Source: Spartobacteria bacterium (lineage in GTDB: Bacteria; Verrucomicrobiota; Verrucomicrobiia; Chthoniobacterales; Chthoniobacteraceae). Taken from it: a DNA stretch of 5,109 nucleotides. The stretch is taken from the NCBI GenBank assembly GCA_025350985.1, contig JANXWU010000408.1:1-5109 (forward strand), given 5' to 3'. Shown piece by piece: positions 1 through 5,109 of the stretch. The translations under genes and the position numbers were made by a program. A model generated the notes under the pieces. It saw nothing but the letters and a program-made list of their open reading frames with translations. It was not told the origin of the DNA and ran no database searches. The number at the start of each line of letters is the position of its first letter. The first letter of the stretch is position 1.

Positions 1-403
1 ATACATGACCGGCGGCAAAGTCGTCGTGCTCGGTAAGACCGGGCGCAACTTCGCGGCGGGCATGTCGGGCGGCGTCGCCTACATCCTCGACGAAGCCGGC
101 GACTTCGCGACGCGCTGCAACATGCAAATGGTCGCGTTGGAAAAAATGGAGACCGACGAAGCGGAGGAAATCCACGCGCTCATCAAACGCCACGCCGATT
201 ACACCAAGAGCCAGAAGGCGTTCAAAGTCCTCGCGCTCTGGGAGGAGATGGTGCCGAAGTTCGTGAAAGTGATGCCGAAGGATTACAAGCGCGTGCTGCA
301 GGCGCTGAAGAAAGCGCAGCAAGACGGACTCAGCGGCGACGACGCGCTGAACGCGGCCTTTGAAGCCAACGCCCGCGACGTGGCGCGCATCGGCGGCGGC
401 TAA
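1..403 (+). CDS. gltB: Glutamate synthase large subunit, C-terminal end (5' truncated by window)
   Basis: This is the last ~133 codons of the large (glutaminase/synthase) subunit of NADPH-type glutamate synthase, which makes glutamate from 2-oxoglutarate and glutamine-derived ammonia in the cytoplasm. The reading frame is open from the window edge, so the upstream glutaminase, FMN and 3Fe-4S domains lie outside. The visible part begins in the end of the GXGXG beta-helix domain, with the family-typical [20 protein letters not shown] followed by [12 protein letters not shown]. It continues into the family's C-terminal tail ([13 protein letters not shown], then [14 protein letters not shown]) and ends in a Gly-rich ARIGGG and a TAA stop. 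The apparent ATG at 5 is internal and not a start. The partner gene gltD lies 678 bases downstream instead of adjacent, because a repeat-flanked small gene sits between them. Identification rests on motif recognition and on gltD downstream. Confidence 0.93.
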   Translation, partial: YMTGGKVVVLGKTGRNFAAGMSGGVAYILDEAGDFATRCNMQMVALEKMETDEAEEIHALIKRHADYTKSQKAFKVLALWEEMVPKFVKVMPKDYKRVLQALKKAQQDGLSGDDALNAAFEANARDVARIGGG

Positions 404-428
404 CTCAATGCAAAGGCGCATCAAACTA

Positions 429-535
429 AACGCAGAGGCGCGAAGAACGCAGAGGATCGCAGAGGATTATTTGAAATCTTTACCTCCAATTTTCCTCTGC
501 GTGCCTCCGCGAATCTCTGCGTCTCTGCGTTAAAA
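429..535. repeat. 107-bp palindromic repeat, left copy flanking the GxxExxY gene
   Basis: This is the left member of a direct repeat pair; the other copy is at 960-1066, exactly 531 bases away. The two differ at only three of 107 positions (442/973, 463/994, 476/1007). The copy is an imperfect inverted repeat: arms at 429-466 and 493-531 around a 26-base AT-rich loop. The outer AACGCAGAG pairs perfectly and a few mismatches plus a one-base length difference lie inside. The left arm repeats GCAGAGG three times (432, 449, 459); the right arm carries CCTCTGC and TCTCTGC forms. It starts 25 bases after the gltB stop and ends 10 bases before the small gene's ATG. It has no terminator-like T-tract directly after the stem on either strand. 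Confidence 0.93.
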
Positions 536-545
536 AAATCCAGCA

Positions 546-941
546 ATGCACGAAAACGAAATATCAGAAGCGGTGATTGGTGCCGCGATTGAGGTGCATC
601 GCCATCTCGGACCGGGCTTGCTTGAATCCGTTTACGAACAAGCGCTTTGTCACGAACTGCATTTGCGCTCATTGAATTTTAAACGCCAGCAGAGCGTTCC
701 GATTTCCTACAAAGGTATCAAGCTCGCCACGGATCTGCGGCTTGATTTACTCGTCGAAGAAAAAGTCATTGTTGATCTCAAGGCCAAGGAGCAGCTCTCG
801 CTGATCGATAAGCCGCAACTCCTGACCTATCTCCGACTCTCCGATTTGCGTCTTGGCTTAATCATCAACTTTCATAGCGCGGTGCTAAAAAGTGGAATTG
901 CTCGTGTCGTCAATAACCTGTCAGCAGAACCTTCAGTTTAA
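546..941 (+). CDS. GxxExxY family protein (PD-(D/E)XK nuclease-like fold)
   Basis: This is a 131-residue protein of the GxxExxY family, whose members have a predicted PD-(D/E)XK nuclease-like fold and no firmly established function. The namesake motif is seen as GLLESVY at residues 24-30, preceded by the typical AIEVHRHLGPG segment. Candidate active-site residues follow: D67 in DLRLDLLV, then D77-L-K79 in VIVDLKA, a D-x-K version of the usual (D/E)-x-K. The C-terminal half has the usual QLLTYLRLSDLRLGLIINF block (91-109). There is no signal peptide or membrane segment. Length fits the family, so it looks intact. No Shine-Dalgarno site precedes the ATG; the start is chosen because the family N-terminus (NEISEAVIGAAIEVH) follows at once. 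The gene is less GC-rich than its neighbours (28 G/C in 60 at 721-780) and is enclosed by near-identical repeats, so it was probably acquired. Nuclease activity is unproven. Confidence 0.9.
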   Translation: MHENEISEAVIGAAIEVHRHLGPGLLESVYEQALCHELHLRSLNFKRQQSVPISYKGIKLATDLRLDLLVEEKVIVDLKAKEQLSLIDKPQLLTYLRLSDLRLGLIINFHSAVLKSGIARVVNNLSAEPSV

Positions 942-959
942 AATGGAGATATGAAATTT

Positions 960-1066
960 AACGCAGAGGCGCAAAGAACGCAGAGGATCGCAGTGGATTA
1001 TTTGAATTCTTTACCTCCAATTTTCCTCTGCGTGCCTCCGCGAATCTCTGCGTCTCTGCGTTAAAA
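960..1066. repeat. 107-bp palindromic repeat, right copy flanking the GxxExxY gene
   Basis: This is the right copy of the direct repeat at 429-535, in the same orientation with three substitutions. It has the same hairpin architecture (arms 960-997 and 1024-1062). The change at 973 and the one at 994 fall in the left arm; 994 alters the third GCAGAGG to GCAGTGG. The 1007 change falls in the loop. It begins 18 bases after the GxxExxY stop codon and ends 15 bases before the gltD ATG, so its stem would lie in the gltD leader of any read-through transcript. Confidence 0.93.
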
Positions 1067-1081
1067 TTTAAGTCACCGAAT

Positions 1082-2566
1082 ATGGGAAAACCAACCGGCT
1101 TCATCGAATATCTCCGAGAACTGCCCGCCGACCGCGCGCCGCTCGAACGCGTCCGCGACTGGGGCGAGTTTCATTTTCACATGCCGGAGGACAAGCTCCG
1201 CACGCAGGGCGCGCGCTGCATGGATTGCGGCGTTCCGTTCTGCCACACCGGCACGCTCATCAGCGGCATGGCGAGCGGCTGCCCGGTCAATAACCTCATC
1301 CCGGAATGGAACGACCTCGTCTATCGCGGCCTGTGGAAGGAAGCGCTGGAGCGGCTGCACAAGACGAACAACTTCCCCGAGTTCACCGGCCGCGTCTGCC
1401 CTGCGCCGTGCGAAGGCTCGTGCGTGCTCGGCATTAACGAACCACCGGTGACGATCAAGAACATCGAGGTCTCGATCATCGACAAAGGCTGGGACGAAGG
1501 CTGGGTCAAACCCGAACCGCCAAAAGTTCGCACCGACAAAAAAATCGCCGTCATCGGCAGCGGACCGGCTGGACTTTGCGCCGCCGCGCAACTCAACAAA
1601 GCCGGGCACACCGTCACCGTTTTTGAGCGCGCGGATCGACCCGGTGGATTGCTCATGTACGGCATCCCGAACATGAAGCTCGATAAAAAGGAAGTCGTGC
1701 TGCGCCGCATCGAGCAGCTTGAAGCCGAGGGCATCACGTTCCAGTGCAACACCGAAGTCGGCGTGAATTTCCCTGCCGAAAATCTGTTGAAGGAATTCGA
1801 CGCCGTCGTGATCTGCACCGGCGCCACCAAGCCGCGCGACCTGCCGATCGAAGGCCGCCCGTTGAAGGGAATTCACTTCGCAATGGAATTTCTGACCGCG
1901 AACACGAAGGCCGTTCTCGACCATCACAAGAACGGCAGCTTCATTTCCGCCGAGGGAAAAGATGTCGTCATCATCGGCGGCGGCGACACCGGCACCGATT
2001 GCATGGGCACGTCGATCCGCCACGGCTGCAAGTCGCTGGTGCAGGTGGAAATTTTGCCAAAGCCGCCGCTGGATCGGGCAAAAGACAACCCATGGACGGA
2101 ATGGCCGAAGGTTTACAAACTCGATTACGGGCAGGAGGAAGTCGCCGCGAAATTCGGCGACGACCCGCGTGTTTATGTCACCACCGCGACGAAATTCGAG
2201 GGCGATGAAAACGGCCATGTGAAAGCTGTCCACACGGTGCAGGTCGAGTGGACGAAAAACGAGAAAGGCCAGTTCATCCCGAAAAGTATTCCGGGCACGG
2301 AAAAAGTTTTGCCCGCGCAACTCGTCCTGCTCGCGATGGGTTTTCTTGGACCGGAGCAACCGTTGCTCGATTCGCTGGGCGTCGAGCGCGATCCGCGGAG
2401 CAATGTCAAAGCCGAGTTTGAAAAATACTCGACGAGCATTCCCGGTGTGTTTGCGGCGGGTGATTGCCGGCGCGGCCAAAGCCTCGTCGTGTGGGCCTTC
2501 AACGAAGGCCGCGGCGCGGCGCGGGAGTGCGACCGCTGGCTGATGGGAGCCACCGATTTGCCGTAG
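1082..2566 (+). CDS. gltD: Glutamate synthase small subunit (NADPH-dependent)
   Basis: This is the 494-residue small subunit of glutamate synthase, a cytoplasmic flavoprotein that takes electrons from NAD(P)H and passes them via FAD and 4Fe-4S clusters to the large subunit. The N-terminus [18 protein letters not shown] is typical of the family and fixes the ATG. An N-terminal cluster domain has cysteines C46, C49, C54, C67 and C106, C110, C114. The FAD-binding GSGPAG is at 159-164 with [16 protein letters not shown] after it. The NADPH-binding GGGDTG is at 299-304. The C-terminal FAD motif [20 protein letters not shown] is followed by NEGRGAA. Length is usual and nothing is broken. No Shine-Dalgarno site is visible; the 15 bases between the upstream repeat and the ATG are AT-rich. 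It is normally translated next to gltB, but here the GxxExxY cassette intervenes, so it may depend on read-through or a promoter in the cassette. Confidence 0.97.
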   Translation: MGKPTGFIEYLRELPADRAPLERVRDWGEFHFHMPEDKLRTQGARCMDCGVPFCHTGTLISGMASGCPVNNLIPEWNDLVYRGLWKEALERLHKTNNFPEFTGRVCPAPCEGSCVLGINEPPVTIKNIEVSIIDKGWDEGWVKPEPPKVRTDKKIAVIGSGPAGLCAAAQLNKAGHTVTVFERADRPGGLLMYGIPNMKLDKKEVVLRRIEQLEAEGITFQCNTEVGVNFPAENLLKEFDAVVICTGATKPRDLPIEGRPLKGIHFAMEFLTANTKAVLDHHKNGSFISAEGKDVVIIGGGDTGTDCMGTSIRHGCKSLVQVEILPKPPLDRAKDNPWTEWPKVYKLDYGQEEVAAKFGDDPRVYVTTATKFEGDENGHVKAVHTVQVEWTKNEKGQFIPKSIPGTEKVLPAQLVLLAMGFLGPEQPLLDSLGVERDPRSNVKAEFEKYSTSIPGVFAAGDCRRGQSLVVWAFNEGRGAARECDRWLMGATDLP

Positions 2567-2594
2567 GATTTCCGGCCTTTTGCTTTCCGGTTTT

Positions 2595-2613
2595 ATTTAG
2601 AATTATTCTTGAT
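2595..2613. promoter_or_regulatory. Candidate Fur/PerR-type operator upstream of the Fur-family gene
   Basis: A 19-bp 9-1-9 palindrome has a perfect core AGAATTATTCT (2599-2609) and matching outer AT pairs, giving 7 of 9 complementary positions. The 15-mer TTAGAATTATTCTTG resembles the PerR box consensus (TTATAATNATTATAA) known from Bacillus and has the general form of Fur boxes. It lies 8 bases before the GTG at 2622, in an AT-rich patch inside GC-rich DNA, which suits an autoregulatory site. Binding is inferred from form and position only. Confidence 0.5.
2598..2603 (+). promoter_or_regulatory. Possible -10 element of the fur-suf promoter
   Basis: TAGAAT matches the sigma-70 -10 consensus at five of six positions. 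It lies within the palindromic operator candidate, so a bound repressor would block it. No good -35 hexamer is found at 16-18 bases upstream (a TTGCTT at 2580 is too close). An alternative -10, TATTCT at 2604-2609, would pair with that TTGCTT at an 18-base spacing. Transcription would begin a few bases before the GTG at 2622, or leave a longer leader if translation begins at 2646. Confidence 0.3.
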
Positions 2614-2621
2614 AAGGGTTT

Positions 2622-3137
2622 GTGCGCACGTTAGTTTTCAGGGCCGTGCGAAAGCAAAACGATCCAAAATCCTGCGACGAAGCGATCCATGAAAATGGAT
2701 TCCGCTTCACGGCGCAGCGGCGTCAGGTCTATGACGCGATCATGGCGCGGCGCGACCACCCGACGGCGGTCGAAGTCTTCATGCGGGTGAAAGAAAAGAT
2801 GCCCTCGATTTCACTCGCGACCGTTTACAATACGTTGGAAACCCTGACGGAATGCGGGCTGGTAAAGCATGTGCATCGCGACCGGGAGTCGTCGCGCTAT
2901 TGCCCGAACCTCCAGCCGCACGGCCATTTTTTCTGTGACAAATGCGGCGTGGTCTTCGACGTGCCGCAGCGCACCAACGCCAAAGTCGATGAAGTCTGGG
3001 CCGTGCCGCGCCGGGCCGTCGTTGTCCATCGCGAGGTGTCGTTTCGCGGTCTTTGCCCGGATTGCGCCTCGCAAAAGAAACTGTCCTCGAAGCTCTCAGG
3101 AAAGCAGGAAGGCAGGAAACTGAAATCCCGTTCCTGA
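2622..3137 (+). CDS. Fur-family metalloregulator (Fur/PerR-like repressor) upstream of suf genes
   Basis: This is a DNA-binding repressor of the Fur superfamily, 171 residues from the GTG at 2622. A second in-frame GTG at 2646 would give 163 residues and a more typical N-terminus. The winged helix starts at [15 protein letters not shown] (26-40), with recognition helix [12 protein letters not shown] (64-75). The dimerization domain has [16 protein letters not shown] (99-114) and a C-terminal CPDC (145-148), so the structural zinc CxxC pairs are complete. H46, H100, H102 and D113 match usual regulatory metal ligands, but C94 stands where PerR has Asp85. Iron-responsive Fur versus peroxide-responsive PerR cannot be decided, so no symbol is given. 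The last ~13 residues ([13 protein letters not shown]) are encoded by a palindromic repeat and look like an added tail. sufC begins 29 bases after the stop, suggesting the protein controls the suf genes and, through the upstream palindrome, itself. Confidence 0.92.
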   Translation: MRTLVFRAVRKQNDPKSCDEAIHENGFRFTAQRRQVYDAIMARRDHPTAVEVFMRVKEKMPSISLATVYNTLETLTECGLVKHVHRDRESSRYCPNLQPHGHFFCDKCGVVFDVPQRTNAKVDEVWAVPRRAVVVHREVSFRGLCPDCASQKKLSSKLSGKQEGRKLKSRS

Positions 3138-3153
3138 CTTCCTGCTTTCCTGA
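3096..3153. repeat. Long inverted repeat overlapping the end of the Fur-family gene
   Basis: Two 23-base arms (3096-3118 and 3131-3153) pair at 22 of 23 positions around a 12-base loop; the only mismatch is G3112 against A3137. The left arm and the start of the loop hold three octamers of the form CAGGAARG/CAGGAAAC at 3097, 3105 and 3113. The regulator's stop codon (3135-3137) lies in the right arm, and the sufC ATG is 13 bases beyond. The stem is followed by AAAAATTA, not a T-tract, and no T-tract follows on the minus strand either. It is therefore not a standard intrinsic terminator. It may act as an mRNA processing or attenuation hairpin, or be a REP-like dispersed repeat. Confidence 0.9.
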
Positions 3154-3166
3154 AAAATTAAGATTT

Positions 3167-3931
3167 ATGAACGCACTTGAGATCAAAAATTTGCGCGCCA
3201 GCATCGGCGAGCGCGAGATCGTCCGCGGGCTTTCGCTCGAAGTTCCGAAGGGCGAAGTCCACGCGATCATGGGGCCGAACGGCTCCGGCAAAAGCACGCT
3301 CGCGAAAGTCATCGGCGGCCACCCTGATTACGCGGTCACGTCCGGCGAAGTGCTGATGGACGGTTTGAATGTGCTTGATCTCGAACCCGACGACCGCGCC
3401 CGGCGGGGACTTTTTCTAGCCTTCCAATACCCGATGGAAATTCCCGGTGTGACGATTGCGAACTTCCTGCGCGCGGCGGTACAGGCGCGTCTGCCCGAGG
3501 GCGAGGAAATCGAGGCGACCGAATATTACGCCGAGCTTTACCAGAAAATGGACGCGCTCGAAATGCCGCGAAACTTCACTTCGCGCTCCGTCAACGAAGG
3601 CTTCTCGGGCGGCGAAAAGAAGCGCTGCGAAATTTTGCAAATGGCGATGTTGAACCCGAAATACGCCATCCTCGACGAAACCGATTCCGGCCTCGACATC
3701 GACGCGCTGCGAATCGTCTCTGCCGGCGTGAATGCCCTCCGCGGGCCGAACGTCGGCATCCTTTTAATCACCCATTATCAACGGCTGCTCGATTACATCG
3801 TGCCCGATTTCGTCCACGTCATGATCGACGGACGCATCGTCCGCAGCGGCGGAAAAGACCTCGCGCTTGAGCTCGAGGAAAAGGGCTACGACTGGATCAA
3901 AGAGGAGCTCGCCGAAACCGCGAACGCTTAG
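3167..3931 (+). CDS. sufC: Fe-S cluster assembly ATPase SufC
   Basis: This is the 254-residue ABC-type ATPase of the SUF system, a soluble protein that works with SufB and SufD to drive cytoplasmic iron-sulfur cluster assembly. Walker [10 protein letters not shown] is at 36-44. The SufC-typical [13 protein letters not shown] follows. The ABC signature is SGGEKKR at 147-153, Walker B with catalytic Glu is [12 protein letters not shown] at 166-177 (E171), and the H-loop is ITHYQRLL with H203. There are no membrane segments, as expected for SufC. The start at 3167 gives [21 protein letters not shown], a normal family N-terminus; the frame is open further upstream, but that part only overlaps the regulator. 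No clear Shine-Dalgarno site is seen, and the strong hairpin ends 13 bases before the ATG. sufB follows after 17 bases, so the two are surely co-transcribed. The order sufC-sufB differs from the sufBCD order common elsewhere. Confidence 0.97.
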   Translation: MNALEIKNLRASIGEREIVRGLSLEVPKGEVHAIMGPNGSGKSTLAKVIGGHPDYAVTSGEVLMDGLNVLDLEPDDRARRGLFLAFQYPMEIPGVTIANFLRAAVQARLPEGEEIEATEYYAELYQKMDALEMPRNFTSRSVNEGFSGGEKKRCEILQMAMLNPKYAILDETDSGLDIDALRIVSAGVNALRGPNVGILLITHYQRLLDYIVPDFVHVMIDGRIVRSGGKDLALELEEKGYDWIKEELAETANA

Positions 3932-3935
3932 AAAC

Positions 3936-3942
3936 AAAGGAG
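3936..3942 (+). promoter_or_regulatory. Strong ribosome binding site of sufB
   Basis: AAAGGAG lies six bases before the ATG at 3949, close to the ideal Shine-Dalgarno sequence and spacing. It decides the sufB start. It is the only strong site in the window: gltD, the GxxExxY gene and sufC show none, and the Fur-family gene has at most a closely spaced AAGGG (2614-2618). Confidence 0.8.
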
Positions 3943-3948
3943 TTAGTT

Positions 3949-5109
3949 ATGGCTACCGAAACAGTTGACCAGATCGACATCGACCGCAGCGTGGGCGATT
4001 TCGTTTATCCCGAGCAGCACCAGTATGACGCGGGCACCGGCCTGACGCGCGACACCGTGAACTACATCGCCGACGTAAAAGGCGAGCCGGATTGGATTCG
4101 AGAATTTCGCCTCAAAGCGCTCGACGTTTTCGAGAGCAAACCGATGCCGACGCATTGGGCGTCGCACGATCTCGACGCGATTCATTTCGACAAAATCCGC
4201 TATTACCTCGCCAACGGCCAGAAGCCGACGCGCTCGTGGGACGAAGTGCCGGACGATGTGAAAAAAACCTTCGAGCGGCTCGGCATCCCGGAGCAGGAAC
4301 GCAAATTTCTCGCGGGCGTCGAGGCGCAGTTCGACAGCGAGGCGGTTTATTCCAACATCAAAGCGGCCGTCGGTGAGCAGGGCGTGATTTTTATGGGATC
4401 GACGGACGGGCTGATGAAGCACCCGGAGATTTTCCGCAAGTGGTTCGGCAAAGTCATCCCGACCGGCGACAACAAATTCAGCGCGCTCAACAGCGCCGTG
4501 TTCAGCGGCGGCTCGTTCATTTATGTGCCGCCGGGCGTGAAGGTGAAGCATCCGTTGCAGGCCTACTTCCGCATCAACGCCGAGAACTTCGGGCAGTTCG
4601 AGCGCACGCTCATCATCGCCGACGAGGGCAGCGAAGTGATGTACATGGAAGGCTGCACCGCGCCGAAATTCGAGACGGCCACACTGCACTCCGCAGTTGT
4701 CGAACTCGTCGCGATGAAGGGTGCAAAAATCCAATACGTGACCGTGCAGAACTGGAGTGCGAACGTTTTCAACCTCGTCACCAAACGCGCGCTCGCGCAC
4801 GAGGAAGCAGAGGTGAAATGGATCGACTGCAACATCGGATCGCGGCTCACGATGAAATATCCGGGCGTCGTTTTGAAAGGACGCAAAGCGCGCGGCGAAG
4901 TGATCTCGATCGCGCTCGCCAGCAACGGCCAGCACCAGGACACAGGCGCGAAAATGATCCACGCCGCCGATGAGACGACCAGCAACATCATTTCAAAAAG
5001 CATCAGCGTCGGCACCGGTCGCTCGACTTATCGCGGACTTGTCCATGTGCCGAAGCACCTCAAGGGTTGCAAGAACAACTCCGTGTGCGACGCGCTGCTG
5101 ATCAACTCG
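3949..5109 (+). CDS. sufB: Fe-S cluster assembly scaffold protein SufB (3' truncated by window)
   Basis: SufB is the scaffold subunit of the SufBC2D complex on which nascent iron-sulfur clusters are assembled. The frame stays open for 387 codons to the window edge; family members are about 470-480 residues, so roughly 80-90 are missing, probably including the C-terminal catalytic Cys region. Family blocks seen in order are [80 protein letters not shown] (C236), the [17 protein letters not shown] segment, [34 protein letters not shown] and [18 protein letters not shown]374 and C380 lie near the edge, C380 in VCDALLIN. The N-terminal [24 protein letters not shown] matches the usual short lead-in before the conserved Y..G....V..I motif. 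The gene is GC-rich like sufC, lies 17 bases after it, and is well placed for co-translation. sufD and sufS may follow outside the window. Confidence 0.97.
   Translation, partial: MATETVDQIDIDRSVGDFVYPEQHQYDAGTGLTRDTVNYIADVKGEPDWIREFRLKALDVFESKPMPTHWASHDLDAIHFDKIRYYLANGQKPTRSWDEVPDDVKKTFERLGIPEQERKFLAGVEAQFDSEAVYSNIKAAVGEQGVIFMGSTDGLMKHPEIFRKWFGKVIPTGDNKFSALNSAVFSGGSFIYVPPGVKVKHPLQAYFRINAENFGQFERTLIIADEGSEVMYMEGCTAPKFETATLHSAVVELVAMKGAKIQYVTVQNWSANVFNLVTKRALAHEEAEVKWIDCNIGSRLTMKYPGVVLKGRKARGEVISIALASNGQHQDTGAKMIHAADETTSNIISKSISVGTGRSTYRGLVHVPKHLKGCKNNSVCDALLINS

Noticed and set aside
421..672. Minus-strand frame reading through the left repeat, giving an [17 protein letters not shown] peptide
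   Set aside because: It is mostly the translation of the palindromic repeat plus antisense of the GxxExxY gene. Such peptides are typical false genes produced by this sort of repeat.
429..1066. CRISPR-like or composite-transposon reading of the two repeats
   Set aside because: There are only two long repeats with a gene between them, no spacer series and no transposase. I also found no target-site duplication when comparing the bases just outside 429 and 1066.
1073..2479. Long open frame (468 codons) on the minus strand opposite gltD
   Set aside because: It is antisense to a clearly real gltD; GC-rich codon bias keeps the opposite strand open. The translation is rich in Arg, Ala, Asp and His with no recognisable domain.
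2567..2594. Terminator after gltD
   Set aside because: TTTCCGG occurs twice (2569 and 2584) but as a direct repeat; only a four-base CCGG stem can form, too weak to call.
3096..3160. Hairpin read as a rho-independent terminator
   Set aside because: The stem is strong, but AAAAATTA follows on the plus strand and no T-run follows on the minus strand.
3053..3166. N-terminal extension of sufC to an upstream ATG
   Set aside because: It overlaps the end of the Fur-family gene and adds 38 residues not seen in Suf[13 protein letters not shown] at 3167 is the normal N-terminus.
3943..4962. Long open frame (339 codons) on the minus strand opposite sufB
   Set aside because: It is a shadow of sufB with the same His/Arg/Val-rich antisense composition and no family motifs.

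Overview
The window holds the end of one operon-like block and the start of another, all on the plus strand. The chromosome is GC-rich (a spot count of 4201-4260 gives 38 G/C in 60). Two things hint at the Verrucomicrobia or the wider PVC group: most genes lack a Shine-Dalgarno site, and a GxxExxY gene sits between purine-rich palindromic repeats. This assignment is inference from general impressions of these families, not a search result.

Region 1 (1-2566) is the glutamate synthase locus. The 3' end of gltB (large subunit C-terminus) is followed by a complete gltD (small subunit). These partners usually lie next to each other. Here they are separated by 678 bases holding a small GxxExxY-family gene (PD-(D/E)XK-like fold) between two nearly identical 107-bp direct repeats. 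Each repeat is itself an imperfect palindrome built from iterated GCAGAGG-type motifs. The arrangement looks like a cassette that arrived inside gltBD.

Region 2 (2567-5109) is an iron-sulfur assembly locus. A Fur-family repressor gene is followed by sufC (complete) and sufB (cut by the window edge after 387 codons). A palindrome resembling a Fur/PerR operator, overlapping a possible -10 element, lies just upstream of the regulator and suggests autoregulation and metal- or peroxide-responsive control of the suf genes. A second, unrelated palindrome (22 of 23 pairs) straddles the end of the regulator gene, encodes its last residues including the stop codon, and ends 13 bases before sufC.

The two halves have a plausible link: both GltB and GltD carry iron-sulfur clusters, and the SUF machinery builds such clusters. 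Nothing in the sequence shows that they are co-regulated. I found no tRNA, rRNA, CRISPR array or convincing intrinsic terminator. The most unusual content is the repeat-flanked GxxExxY cassette and the repeat-derived tail of the Fur-family protein.
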